64,000 bases of DNA from Candidatus Obscuribacterales bacterium (GTDB lineage Bacteria; Cyanobacteriota; Vampirovibrionia; Obscuribacterales; Obscuribacteraceae): assembly GCA_019637435.1 (NCBI GenBank), contig JAHBVO010000001.1, forward strand, positions 2,232,001 to 2,296,000, in the 5' to 3' direction. This document shows positions 53,957-63,731 of the stretch, piece by piece. The position numbers and the translations under genes are program-made. The notes below the pieces were generated by a model that saw only the letters and a program-made list of their open reading frames with translations, did no database searches and had not been told where the DNA came from. The first letter of the stretch is position 1, and each line of letters opens with the position of its first letter.

Positions 53957-56620
53957 TCAGACGGAGTTCAACTCGGCTTTTACTTCATCCAACTTTTGCC
54001 TGTCACCAGTCTGTTCCAGGTAGTCCGAGTATGTTGATAAAACTTGAAGCTTTGTCTCTCGCGGGATATTGACTCCCTCGTCCGAATGGAGAATCTTGAT
54101 GGCGTCGGAAAGCAGAGGACCGGCCTTATCAGTTTTCTTGTCCTTCAAATAGTCTTCTGCCAGAAGACCCATGAGAGAACAAGACTCAGCGCTTTTAACG
54201 CCATTGAATGTTTCGCTGAGGCTTAACGCTCTTTCAATACTCTTAGCGGCCGCTTTGAAATCGTGCTGGTCTCGATAATACATTCCGATGAGCCGGCGAT
54301 CTTCGATCACACCTCGCGTCTTTCCAGTGCTTTTATCGACATTTTCGGCGATATTGTAGATAGCCAGGACATCAGCGCTTTTTTCTGCATTTTCATACAT
54401 TTTGCTCAGCTTCCCAAGCACATAAAGCACCCGCGACTCCTCTCTTGCACGCGAGCGGAACATTAGCGCAAGCGCACGCTTGTAGAAACCCTCGGCGGTC
54501 TCGAATTCAGCTGGGGATTCGCTTGCTTTGGCTGAATGGATATCGCCTAAGTCTGTGAGCGCGCGAGCCAGAAGAAGGACCTGATTATCGTTAGCTTCTT
54601 TCAACAGGTCGCGCGCAGTATCGAAGTCTTTGGCTGCGTCCGTGAATTTGTCATTCATAGCCTTCGCTTCGCCAATCAGGATATGGCATCGCGCCTGTTC
54701 CACATCGTCTGATTCTTTCAGTTGATCCATCGATGCCAGGGCGCTTGTCGCGTTAGCGGCAGCCGGGTTTGGCTTTTTTCTCGACAAATCAACATCAGCG
54801 AGCTGGCATTTCATTAGTGCAGCCTGCGAGCTGTTCGACCGAAATGCATTTCGCGCTATCGATAACGCTTTCGAGGCATTTGCTCTTGCTTCTTCCAGTT
54901 TGCCTCTGCGCCGCTGGACTTCGGAAAGCGCGTCCAGCGTTCGGATCAATCCGGTACTCTCGCCGCCTGCAACTTCCTGCCTGCTTGATACGGCATCCGA
55001 GAGATTCTTCTCCAGCACATCATATTTTTCGTCGAGATTGTCCTTGAGATCAAGCAGAGTCAAATTATCCACCAGACCTGCAACTACCAAACTTTTTTCG
55101 CCCAGCGACTTTCTGGCTATTTTTAAAGTCTGTTTGAGCACACTGCGAGCGGCGCTCCATTGCTGGTTGTCTATGTAGTTTTGCGCGACGTCAATCAGTT
55201 GAAAACAAATATCCTCGATTTCCTCGACCTCTTCACTGTCGGAACTCGTGTTTTCTAGCCGGGTTAGAAGTTTTCTTTCTGTCTTGGCAATAGTTTTGAA
55301 CTTGGACTGTTGTAGATCATTTATTTGCGATTCCAGCTTTTCGGAATCCTTTATCCTTCCCTGGATTCGGTAGAGGTCTACGAGATTTTTCATGGCAGGA
55401 ATTTGCCATTGCTTTCGCTCCTCGGATGCCACCTGCAACGCTTTGTTAGCCTCAGCCTCCGCAACATCATAAGAGCCTGCGTCGAAAGCGTTTCGATAAG
55501 CGACTATGGCGCTGTTGAAGCGCTGATCGGCAGGTACGATTATCTGCTTGATACGATCCTGGAAGAGGAAACCGCAGGCAATTAAAACTACCGCCGTCAC
55601 GGAAGCCGCCACTACAGCCGGAATTCCTTTGCCTTTAGATGCACGCTCACGAATTTTTCTTTGCTGGTAGCCCGTAATGAGCTTGTTGATACCACTGCCT
55701 GAAGTGAACGCGCCAACGTGTTCCAGAGCATCCTTCAGCTCGTTCATAGTCTGGTAGCGATGACGCGGATTCTTGGCCATCGCCTTCAGAATGATGAACT
55801 CAAATTGAGTTCCGTTTTTGAATTCCGGCCTGATGTCACCCAGAGGGCGAGGTCGATCGTGGGTCTGCATGTGGAAAGTCTCATAGACGTTCCCTCCCAT
55901 CAGGGGAGGTTCTCCCGTCAGTGCTTCGTACATCAGACAACCAAGAGAATATATGTCACTGCGGTGATCGATTGGCTTTGCCATACATTGCTCAGGGCTC
56001 ATGTAAAGCGGGCTTCCGACGATCTCACCCGTCTGCGTCAAACCGAGTTGCGTATTGTCGTCGTTGGGCATGAGCTTAGCAATGCCGAAGTCCAGGACTT
56101 TTACGAAGTCTCCGTCGTTTTCCGTTTCAACCAGAGCGATGTTGCTTGGTTTAAGATCTCTATGCACAATGCCCTGCGCGTGAGCATGATCGAGAGCCGA
56201 ACAAATTTCAGAGAAAACTTTGATGGCACGTCTGACACTCAAACGCCCGGTGTCAGAGAGCACTTCGGAAAGGTTTTTACCCTCGTGATATTCCATCACC
56301 AGGCAATGTCTTTCGGCGTCATCCATGAAGAAATCGTAGGTTTTGACGATATGGTCGTGACGAAGGTTGCGATAAGTTTTTGCTTCTTGAGTAAATCTTT
56401 GAACGCGCGTCGTGTCGGAAAGCAGCTCGGCATGCAGAATCTTCAGTGCTACAGTTCTGCCTGTAGACATGTCGAGAGCTTTGTAGACGGTGCTCATGCC
56501 GCCGCGACCGAGGTACGCAACAACCTGATAGCGGTTTTTTATGATCGCGCCGATACCTACCGCTTCGCTTTTGGCGGCGCGGCGCATGTGATCGGTAACG
56601 TCTTGGTTATCTGGTGCCAT
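53957..56620 (-). CDS. Receptor-like Ser/Thr kinase with extracytoplasmic TPR domain
   Basis: 887 residues. Hanks-type kinase about 29-300: LGRGGMSTVYKA, ALKIL, HRDLKPSN, LDFGIAK, GSPLYMSPEQ and DHRSDIYSLGC, all intact. One membrane span about 333-353, then some 530 residues of helical repeats, mostly TPR-like (FYKRALALMF, SIERALSLSETFNG), predicted outside the membrane. Unlike the kinases at 5362 and 13561 it has no twin Cys/GSLTQWI N-terminus and uses TPRs in place of LRRs. Ligand and substrates unknown. ATG 56620 has only a distant purine-rich site. Confidence 0.88.
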   Translation of the reverse strand: MAPDNQDVTDHMRRAAKSEAVGIGAIIKNRYQVVAYLGRGGMSTVYKALDMSTGRTVALKILHAELLSDTTRVQRFTQEAKTYRNLRHDHIVKTYDFFMDDAERHCLVMEYHEGKNLSEVLSDTGRLSVRRAIKVFSEICSALDHAHAQGIVHRDLKPSNIALVETENDGDFVKVLDFGIAKLMPNDDNTQLGLTQTGEIVGSPLYMSPEQCMAKPIDHRSDIYSLGCLMYEALTGEPPLMGGNVYETFHMQTHDRPRPLGDIRPEFKNGTQFEFIILKAMAKNPRHRYQTMNELKDALEHVGAFTSGSGINKLITGYQQRKIRERASKGKGIPAVVAASVTAVVLIACGFLFQDRIKQIIVPADQRFNSAIVAYRNAFDAGSYDVAEAEANKALQVASEERKQWQIPAMKNLVDLYRIQGRIKDSEKLESQINDLQQSKFKTIAKTERKLLTRLENTSSDSEEVEEIEDICFQLIDVAQNYIDNQQWSAARSVLKQTLKIARKSLGEKSLVVAGLVDNLTLLDLKDNLDEKYDVLEKNLSDAVSSRQEVAGGESTGLIRTLDALSEVQRRRGKLEEARANASKALSIARNAFRSNSSQAALMKCQLADVDLSRKKPNPAAANATSALASMDQLKESDDVEQARCHILIGEAKAMNDKFTDAAKDFDTARDLLKEANDNQVLLLARALTDLGDIHSAKASESPAEFETAEGFYKRALALMFRSRAREESRVLYVLGKLSKMYENAEKSADVLAIYNIAENVDKSTGKTRGVIEDRRLIGMYYRDQHDFKAAAKSIERALSLSETFNGVKSAESCSLMGLLAEDYLKDKKTDKAGPLLSDAIKILHSDEGVNIPRETKLQVLSTYSDYLEQTGDRQKLDEVKAELNSV

Positions 56621-56759
56621 CGTGTATCCGATGGTTTCCTTTCAGCACACCACGCCAAACAAGAATTGAGCTTTCTTCGATTCAATCAAGATCAGATCAA
56701 TTCTGCTAATAATGTTCTTCCCAGCTTCGGACTAATTTAGCATCATCTTCTGAGCATTT

Positions 56760-59645
56760 TTAGCCGGTGCTTTGTAGACCTTCGGCTACGCCGTTGATGG
56801 CCATCAGCACAGTGTCGAGAAGGGGGTCTAATGTGGCGGATAATCCAGGCTTTGCCTCAGGCTCTTCGACTTTTCCGGAATCATTTTGACCCTTCTCACG
56901 TAACTCTTTGATGAATCGCACCTGCAGATAACTCAAAGGATCAACGTAAGGATTTCTCAGCTCAATGGAACGGCGCAGATATTCGGTTTTTTCGAGCAAG
57001 ATCTTTTGACCTGTAATTTTGAGAACGGCCTCTTGAGTGAGACTATGTTCGCGCTTTATCCGGGTCAGAATGTTTTCCAGAATCTTCGGATCTTGCACAA
57101 GGTTCTCCGCATAGTATGTGGCAATCTGCATGTCCGAAATGGCAAGCGCGGTTTCGACCTTGGTGACCAAACCCGCAAAAAACGGCCACTCTCGATAGAG
57201 TTTGGACAGAAAGGCGATTCGCTGCTCTCCGTGCTTTTCAATTTGATCGCTGATTGCCGAACCCAGTCCGTACCAACCGGGAAGGAGAAAACGACTTTGC
57301 GTCCAGGCAAATACCCATGGTATCGCGCGCAGATCGGCGATGGACGTGCTGCCTTTAGTTCTTCGTGTTGGTCGCGACCCCAGTCTCAGTCTGGCGATTT
57401 CATTGATCGGAGTGGCCTGCTGGAAGAAGGTCAGGAAGTCCGGCTCGTTAAAAACGAGATCTCGGTATGCGTCAAAAGATGACGCGGAAATCTCTTCCAT
57501 CGCTTCGAGCCACTCGGGTTCATCGATTCCTTCTTTGCGTTTGTGCGATTCAGTGATGCTCGACTCGATAACTGCGCAAGCCAGTCGTTCGAAATTGCGA
57601 ACCGCAATTCCGTGCAGCGAGTACTTGGAACTGATTACCTCGCCCTGTTCGGTGATTTTTATTCGACCAGAAACCGTTCCGGGTGGCTGCGCCAGTATTG
57701 CTCTGTGGGTTGGACCGCCGCCTCTGCCGATGGTGCCGCCCCGTCCGTGAAAAAGTCGAAGTCTTACGCCTTTAGAATCAGCAAGTTCAACAAGTTTTTT
57801 CTGTGCTTTGTACAATTCCCAGTTCGAGGTGACAATACCGCCGTCCTTTCCGCTGTCAGAATAACCGATCATGATTTCCTGCAAATTGCCGCGTCGGGCA
57901 ATATATTTCGCGTAAGCCGGCTGCGATAAGAGCTCTTCCATCAAACGCGGCGCGTCACGCAGGTCCCCGATTGTTTCAAACAGCGGTACGATATTGATCG
58001 TCCGGTTTGGATAATTTTCGTTGTCTAGAAAACCTGCTTCCTTAGCAAAAAGAAGAATGGAGAACAGATCGCTCACTGACTTGGTCATGCTGACAATGTA
58101 GGTGTCCAGGGCGACGTCTCCGTGCTGATCTTGCAGTGAAGCCATCGCTCGGAAAGTTTCAATTGTCTGATTGGTTTGCTCGTCAAAACGGAGTTCGTGC
58201 GGGAAAAGTGGTCTTCTGGACACAATTTCATTCGCGAGCCAGCGAACCTTTTCTGCTTCAGGCAGTACGGCGTAGCCACCATCAATAATACCAAGCGTTT
58301 TTGTAACGTCGTCGAGAGCTGCTGTGTGTTTTTCGCTATGTTGGCGCACATCGAGCTTGGCAAGATGAAATCCGAAGACTTTGACCATGCTGATGAAACG
58401 ATCGAGAGATTTCGTGGTCAAAGCTGCGCCGGACTCGCATAATGACTTCTTCATAACATAAATATCTTGAAGCAGCTGCTTCCGACTGGTATATCCGCGC
58501 TCGTCTCCCCTGAGAGTATTCTCCAGCTTCTCGCGGATAAACAACAACTTCAGTCTGTACGGTTCAAAACCATATCGAGGTGCAAATCGTTCCTGTATGT
58601 CTGGAAAGCGTCCGGCGTCATTGTCCAGAGACTCTTTAAGCGAGGCACTGGGAGGAACCACGTTGCTGGAATGTGATAATTGATTGAATAGAGATTCCAG
58701 TTCTTTTAAATATCGCTTGATGATGACGCGTCGTTGATACGAGAGGGCATCGACAGTCACATCCGGTGTGACATAGGGGTTTCCATCGCGGTCCCCGCCG
58801 ATCCAGCTTCCAAAAGTCGTATAAGTAATGTCTTCGTTGGCGGTATCGCATTCGGTAGCAACTGTTTTCCCCTCCAGTTTCAAGCGTTTTTCATCGATGC
58901 TGTTATGAACGCTCAAGATAGCGTCAATTACAACTGTTTCAAACAGATAGAGCCCATATCGAACTTCATCCATGACCGTCGGTTTGAAGTAGATGATGTG
59001 GTCTGATAACCAGAGCGATTCCACCACGCTCTTCAAACCTTCGTCTACACGCTCACGGTCTTCGTTCGTCAAGGGTGGATGATCCCGATTGTGGAGGTAC
59101 TCCGCCATCTCCAATTGTTTCAAAAGGATCGTTCGACGGGTGATTTCCGTAGGGTGAGCCGTGAAAACAACTTCGATATCGAGATTATGCAGGGTATCCA
59201 ACAAGGAGCGCTCATCGATGCCTCGCTCTTTGAACCGGGAAAATAAATCGTTGAGCGAATCAGGTTGGATGGAGTCCGGCGAGTTCCATTCAATCAGCGC
59301 CCGCCTCCTCAACCTGTGGTTCTGTTCGGCGATATTGATCAAGTCGAAATAGCAAAGAAAGGCTTTGATTATTTTATTTCCTGTTTCCATATCCAGGCTG
59401 GATATCAAAGTCGATAGCTCTTCCTTCAGCTGATCCAGAGCGAGGTCGTCTCCGCCGATTTTGAGTTGATGCATGGACTTGCAGATGCGCCGGAAGTCTT
59501 CAATCTTGTTTAAAACTTCAACGCCTTCAAGACGTTTCACGGTGTCACCGAGGAGGAAGCCGAGCATGCGGATATCGTCGCGAAGCGGTTTGCTGCGTTC
59601 GCTCAGGTCCTTGTTTAAACTTGTATCCTCAATTTTGGCAGTCAT
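56760..59645 (-). CDS. ppc: Phosphoenolpyruvate carboxylase
   Basis: Adds bicarbonate to PEP to give oxaloacetate, replenishing the TCA cycle. 961 residues, close to the usual 880-960. Catalytic blocks: VFTAHPTEITRRT with the essential His near 164, GSWIGGDRDGNPYVT, MIGYSDSGKDGG, and FHGRGGTIGRGGGPTH with the glycine loop and Arg. The C-terminus has a 30-residue acidic insertion and ends GLQSTG, close to the conserved NTG end. AAAGGA lies before ATG 59645. The start overlaps the mltG stop by 4 bases, so the two are translationally coupled. Confidence 0.96.
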   Translation of the reverse strand: MTAKIEDTSLNKDLSERSKPLRDDIRMLGFLLGDTVKRLEGVEVLNKIEDFRRICKSMHQLKIGGDDLALDQLKEELSTLISSLDMETGNKIIKAFLCYFDLINIAEQNHRLRRRALIEWNSPDSIQPDSLNDLFSRFKERGIDERSLLDTLHNLDIEVVFTAHPTEITRRTILLKQLEMAEYLHNRDHPPLTNEDRERVDEGLKSVVESLWLSDHIIYFKPTVMDEVRYGLYLFETVVIDAILSVHNSIDEKRLKLEGKTVATECDTANEDITYTTFGSWIGGDRDGNPYVTPDVTVDALSYQRRVIIKRYLKELESLFNQLSHSSNVVPPSASLKESLDNDAGRFPDIQERFAPRYGFEPYRLKLLFIREKLENTLRGDERGYTSRKQLLQDIYVMKKSLCESGAALTTKSLDRFISMVKVFGFHLAKLDVRQHSEKHTAALDDVTKTLGIIDGGYAVLPEAEKVRWLANEIVSRRPLFPHELRFDEQTNQTIETFRAMASLQDQHGDVALDTYIVSMTKSVSDLFSILLFAKEAGFLDNENYPNRTINIVPLFETIGDLRDAPRLMEELLSQPAYAKYIARRGNLQEIMIGYSDSGKDGGIVTSNWELYKAQKKLVELADSKGVRLRLFHGRGGTIGRGGGPTHRAILAQPPGTVSGRIKITEQGEVISSKYSLHGIAVRNFERLACAVIESSITESHKRKEGIDEPEWLEAMEEISASSFDAYRDLVFNEPDFLTFFQQATPINEIARLRLGSRPTRRTKGSTSIADLRAIPWVFAWTQSRFLLPGWYGLGSAISDQIEKHGEQRIAFLSKLYREWPFFAGLVTKVETALAISDMQIATYYAENLVQDPKILENILTRIKREHSLTQEAVLKITGQKILLEKTEYLRRSIELRNPYVDPLSYLQVRFIKELREKGQNDSGKVEEPEAKPGLSATLDPLLDTVLMAINGVAEGLQSTG

Positions 59646-60703
59646 CGCAATCCTTTCTGTCTTTGGACCTTTTCCCAGTTCCGCAACGCCTCAACTCCTT
59701 TGTCAAAAGCTGCAGCACTGCTGTAGTAGTTATGCGCACCGTCCTGTCTATCCGGGTTGCGAACGTAATAAAGGAAATTGGTTGTGGCCGGGTGAAGTGC
59801 CGCTTTAAGTGATACCAGACCTGGTGAGCCGACGGGACCCGGTGGCAAGCCCTTGTAGATTCTGCTGTTGTAGGGAGATTTGCGATCCAGATCGCTCTGA
59901 TAGACCTTACCGTCGTAGCGCCATTTCCCGGCTAGTTTCGAGGCGTATACAATTGTGGAATCCATACTTAAACGCATTCCTTTTGCTATACGGTTGTAAA
60001 TTACCGAAGCAACAATCGGGCGCTCAGAGTCCAATTTTGCCTCGGTTTCGATGATCGAGGCCGTGGTGACGATGTTGTGCAGAGGAACTTTGGATGCTTT
60101 CACGTCAGCTGCTAGCTTTTCATCGTACACTTTGCGAAAGCGATTCACCATCTGCAGTACCAAACCTTTGGCAGTAGAATCCGCTTGCACAAAGTATGTG
60201 TCTGGGAAAAGGTAGCCTTCCAAGCTTGTTGCCCAGGGATCAATATCTTTAATAGGTGACGGATCGTCAAGCAGGCGCAAAGCTTCAGATTCTGATTTTA
60301 GTTTTAACGATGGTATCGCTACCAGTGCCCTGGCAATTTCAAACTTTGTCCATCCCTCCGGAACGGTGATTCTTTCGTGCTCTGTGCCTCCTTTCTCCAG
60401 TTCTTTTAGAACCTGGATTGGCGACATCGGCGATGCGAAACGATAGTCGCCGGCTTTCATAGTAGAAGTGCCGCGTTGAAGGCGCAGATAAAGCTTTAAT
60501 GGAAGTTCCTCACGTATTATGCCGTTGGCTTTAAGCGTCGCGATTATCTGTTCTGAAGACGCTCCTCTGCTTATGGTCACCAGGGCATCAGGTCTGTTGT
60601 GCGCAAACGGTTCGTTCAGTTCGTTCCAGATCCAGAATCCGGCGGCACCACATGCGGTGGCGATTACTAAGAGGACAGCGATGAAGCCAGATAGAAAGCG
60701 CAT
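59642..60703 (-). CDS. mltG: Endolytic murein transglycosylase MltG
   Basis: Cuts glycan strands of nascent peptidoglycan near the membrane. 353 residues from ATG 60703 (GGA 5 nt upstream; the frame extends to 60808). One N-terminal span (about 4-24), a LysM-like region (VTISRGASSEQIIATLK), then the YceG catalytic domain: LEGYLFPDTY, TTASIIETEA with the catalytic Glu, LSMDSTIVYA and SPYNSRIYKGLPPGPVGSPG. Overlaps ppc by 4 bases (ATGA), an unusual operon partner. Length and motifs are normal for the family. Confidence 0.93.
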   Translation of the reverse strand: MRFLSGFIAVLLVIATACGAAGFWIWNELNEPFAHNRPDALVTISRGASSEQIIATLKANGIIREELPLKLYLRLQRGTSTMKAGDYRFASPMSPIQVLKELEKGGTEHERITVPEGWTKFEIARALVAIPSLKLKSESEALRLLDDPSPIKDIDPWATSLEGYLFPDTYFVQADSTAKGLVLQMVNRFRKVYDEKLAADVKASKVPLHNIVTTASIIETEAKLDSERPIVASVIYNRIAKGMRLSMDSTIVYASKLAGKWRYDGKVYQSDLDRKSPYNSRIYKGLPPGPVGSPGLVSLKAALHPATTNFLYYVRNPDRQDGAHNYYSSAAAFDKGVEALRNWEKVQRQKGLR

Positions 60704-60877
60704 GAATTCCAACGTTTTGACGCCACTGCGAAAATTTGTGGCAGTATTGCACATTATAAGGTTAAACTTCTCGTGGCAAGCAAAAAAACAATTTCCGACA
60801 ATTCTCATCCGAGGTTGTCAGCGGTCATAACAAGTGAACAGGGAACTACATGAGCCCGGGGGCGTCAGAAGGACCTG

Positions 60878-62035
60878 ATGAAACGGATTGCAACAGCCTT
60901 TAAGTTGGGATTTTTGGGGACCGCAATGTGCCTGATAGCTGGACCTGTCGCAATTCAGGTGGTAGCTGCGGACACGAGCCCGCCTCCCAAAACTGCCCCA
61001 GACCGGCATTTGCGATTGAATCGGTCTTCCGCTTCCTTAGCTGATCCAGCTTCTTTCGGCGCTCAAGGCGAGGATTTGCCGAACGGTTCTTCGGCGGCGC
61101 ATAGCGCAGCATCGACCACAGTTTCTCTTCAAGGGGGCGTCACCAGGCTTGATAGCAATGCGTCGGATGCCGCACGATCTCCTATGCAAGGACGTATTCA
61201 GGATGTGCAGCGGATGCCATTTCAAGGCAAAATCGAATCCCTGATCGAAACGCCCCTCGAGGCTCAGAAGCCCCGGTCAGAATCTATTCCTCCGCAAACC
61301 TTTCGAGCCTGGCTGGAAAGCGCCCACCCTCAGTTTTCATTGAAGGCTTCGCAAAACGCCCCGGAGACCGTCATTTGTATCAAGGGGCGTTGGGATGATT
61401 CGTCGAAAACTCTCGATAAATTCCAAATCCCGCACTCAAAAATTGGCAGTGGCAAATTAGCATCAACGAATCTTGCCAACACCAGGGTGATTATTGTCGA
61501 CTGTGCAGGTGACATCAATAATGCCGGCAAACAGAAGCTCCGAGATTTCGTTCTTCGCGGAGGCTATTTGCTTTCTACCGATTGGGCTCTGGATGGATTT
61601 CTGACCGCTACCTGGCCTAATTCAATCAAATGGAACAAAGGAACCAATCGTCGCGATATCGTCGATGCCACTGCATTCGATACCGACCCGGTGCTCTTCA
61701 ATCACGTGGTGTCGAATGCGTATTGGAAATTGGACCAGGACAGCCACTTGATTCATATAGAGCAACCGGGTACTAATGTTCGAATTCTCGCTAAGAGCCG
61801 TCAGTTGGTGCAAGACGACCCGGATCGAGCCGGAATTCTGGCTGTCGTGTTTCCGTTCGGACGGGGTTTCGTGATGCACATGACCGGACACTTCGATAAC
61901 AACAGCAAGCTGGCCATAGGAAATTTCCTTCCTGATCCGGCGCCGCGAATCGGCATAAGTTTTCGCCAGGCTCTTGCCGCAAACTTCGTTGTTGCTGGAC
62001 TTGAAGGAGTAAAAATTCCGACGAGACTCAGGTGA
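60878..62035 (+). CDS. Secreted protein with GATase1-like domain, function unknown
   Basis: 385 residues from ATG 60878 (AAGGACCTG just upstream). Signal peptide about 1-30 (QVVA/AD). A low-complexity linker (about 31-130) contains MPFQGKIESLIETPLEAQ, reminiscent of the IExPLK repeats in the thioredoxin-like protein at 49798. The C-terminal 240 residues look like a Rossmann-type, glutamine-amidotransferase-like fold (VIIVDCAGDINNAGKQKLR, FVLRGGYLLSTDWALD, VVFPFGRGFVMHMTGHF), as in DUF4159/ThuA-like periplasmic proteins, with no visible catalytic Cys. Role unknown. Confidence 0.6.
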   Translation: MKRIATAFKLGFLGTAMCLIAGPVAIQVVAADTSPPPKTAPDRHLRLNRSSASLADPASFGAQGEDLPNGSSAAHSAASTTVSLQGGVTRLDSNASDAARSPMQGRIQDVQRMPFQGKIESLIETPLEAQKPRSESIPPQTFRAWLESAHPQFSLKASQNAPETVICIKGRWDDSSKTLDKFQIPHSKIGSGKLASTNLANTRVIIVDCAGDINNAGKQKLRDFVLRGGYLLSTDWALDGFLTATWPNSIKWNKGTNRRDIVDATAFDTDPVLFNHVVSNAYWKLDQDSHLIHIEQPGTNVRILAKSRQLVQDDPDRAGILAVVFPFGRGFVMHMTGHFDNNSKLAIGNFLPDPAPRIGISFRQALAANFVVAGLEGVKIPTRLR

Positions 62036-62058
62036 GCTGAACGAACTAGTTTTCGCTC

Positions 62059-62748
62059 TCACCAACCGCCCATCATGCTGCGCATTCCAGCTCCCATGTA
62101 CGGGTTATAGCCGCCTCCATATCCCATTCCTGGAATCGGCATAACCGGCGCTGGAACATACATTCGCATGTTGCCGCCGACTGCTTTGTTCATCAAATAT
62201 AGGCTCGCTGCCGGTGCTGCGACCCGGGCCGTACCCCCGGCCAGTTTGCCAAGTATTCCAGCTGCGCCCTTGATCATGGCGCCGCCGTGCCCGCCGCCGC
62301 CTGGGTTCTCCGTAACCGATTTTTCCGGCTTCGAGTCATCTCCTGGAGGCGGGTCATTGTTCAGAAAAGAGCCGGCCGGCATTTGATTACTGTTCTGAGT
62401 TTGCTGCTGCTGCCACTGACCCTGTGTGTTGGCTTGAGCATTACCGTAATAAACCGGAGCCTGAGGTGGTTGTCCGTATTGCGGAGTTTGAGCCTGCATC
62501 TGCGGCTGACCATAGGCCTGTTGTTGGGGATATCCCTGTTGTTGCTGACCATACTGTGTTTGGTCAGGCGCCCCGTAGCCGTAGTTCGGCGTGGTCTGGG
62601 GCAGACCGCCGTACTGTTGATAGGTCGGCGGCTGCTGGTAGCCGCCCTGCTGGTACTGCTGATTCGGGTCGTAACCCTGAGCCATCGCTGGTTGAGCGCA
62701 CGCCAACACGAAAGAAACCATGACGGTCAGGCTGAAGATGTTTCGCAT
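62059..62748 (-). CDS. Secreted Gln/Tyr/Gly-rich low-complexity protein
   Basis: 229 residues from ATG 62748 (the frame is open to 62808). Signal peptide about 1-24 (QPAMA/QG). Residues 25-125 are extremely rich in Gln, Tyr, Pro and Gly with repeated YGQ/QQQ units, a composition like prion-like or adhesive proteins. A Gly-rich region with GAAGILGKLAGGTARVAAPA follows, which could be a membrane-active or glycine-zipper helix, and the tail is Met/Gly/Tyr-rich. Probably a surface or matrix protein; composition makes homology searches unreliable. Confidence 0.6.
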   Translation of the reverse strand: MRNIFSLTVMVSFVLACAQPAMAQGYDPNQQYQQGGYQQPPTYQQYGGLPQTTPNYGYGAPDQTQYGQQQQGYPQQQAYGQPQMQAQTPQYGQPPQAPVYYGNAQANTQGQWQQQQTQNSNQMPAGSFLNNDPPPGDDSKPEKSVTENPGGGGHGGAMIKGAAGILGKLAGGTARVAAPAASLYLMNKAVGGNMRMYVPAPVMPIPGMGYGGGYNPYMGAGMRSMMGGW

Positions 62749-62875
62749 ATAGCTTAGGCCCAGTTTAGTAATTAGCAGAAGCATAGTTGTAGCAAAGATG
62801 GATGTCAATAGGACTTCGGAGCCTTTTATCTGCTAACTTTTAGAGACTTCCGCCTTTACTAGAGGACTTATCGCG

Positions 62876-63682
62876 ATGACGCTCAGTGCCACTGCCATGA
62901 AAAACTTGTCTGAGTCAGAATGGACGGTCGACAAGGCAAAGCAATATCTCAAGGTCAACAATTTCACAGTTGCTGAGCAGCTGTTTACTGAAGCGATCAA
63001 TCATCGCAAAGATGCAGTCGGAGCCGAAGACCCCGGGGTCGCCGAATTGCTGGACCAGCTTGGCGAGGTTAAGGTAGAGCTGAATAAATACGACGAGGCG
63101 ATCGAATGCTTCGAGTCCGCTAACAAGATTTTCGAAAAGGTCTACTACGCCGGTCATTTCAAAGTCGGATTGGTCTATAGCCATCTCACTACCTGTTACA
63201 TACACGAAGGGAATTTTGAAAAGGCACTCGAGGTTTGCTTGAAAGCCCAGGATATTTTCGGCAAAACACTTTCAGGAGAGCACCGCATGGCTCTGGAAGC
63301 CGTTTACAAACTTGCGACTATCTATCGCCAGTTGAAAAATGCTCCGGAAGCACTCAAGATTCTTACCAAAGCCAAGAAAAACGTTGAGACTCCGCTTGGT
63401 CCGAACGAAGAGTTTGCATACCTGGAAGCACTATTGCAAGAAGACGAGGGCAAGCCTGAGTTGGCTGACAAATGCTATCGCGACGCAATTGCCGGGTTCA
63501 AACAACGCAGAGCGTTTAAACGTCTTGGGCAATGTTTGCATCGATACAGCGAATTTTTGAAGAAGCAAGACAAAAACAGCGAAGCTGAGAAAATCCTCTC
63601 TCAAGCGGAGCAATATAAGCTCATAGGCGAATCATCGTCGAGAAACGACGATATCTTCCCTTCGACTCTGCTACGTGCCTAA
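62876..63682 (+). CDS. TPR protein (kinesin light chain-like repeats)
   Basis: 268 residues from ATG 62876 with GAGGA about 9 nt upstream. Nearly all long TPRs (LLDQLGEVKVELNKYDEAIECFE, TTCYIHEGNFEKALEVCLKAQ, AVYKLATIYRQLKNAPEALKIL). No signal peptide, so cytosolic. Similar in type to the protein at 25730. Partner unknown. A 5-bp inverted repeat CACCA/TGGTG follows the stop but is weak as a terminator. Confidence 0.8.
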   Translation: MTLSATAMKNLSESEWTVDKAKQYLKVNNFTVAEQLFTEAINHRKDAVGAEDPGVAELLDQLGEVKVELNKYDEAIECFESANKIFEKVYYAGHFKVGLVYSHLTTCYIHEGNFEKALEVCLKAQDIFGKTLSGEHRMALEAVYKLATIYRQLKNAPEALKILTKAKKNVETPLGPNEEFAYLEALLQEDEGKPELADKCYRDAIAGFKQRRAFKRLGQCLHRYSEFLKKQDKNSEAEKILSQAEQYKLIGESSSRNDDIFPSTLLRA

Positions 63683-63731
63683 CACCATATGTGGTGCCCG
63701 TGTTGAATTGGAACGACCAGTAGCGAAGGTG

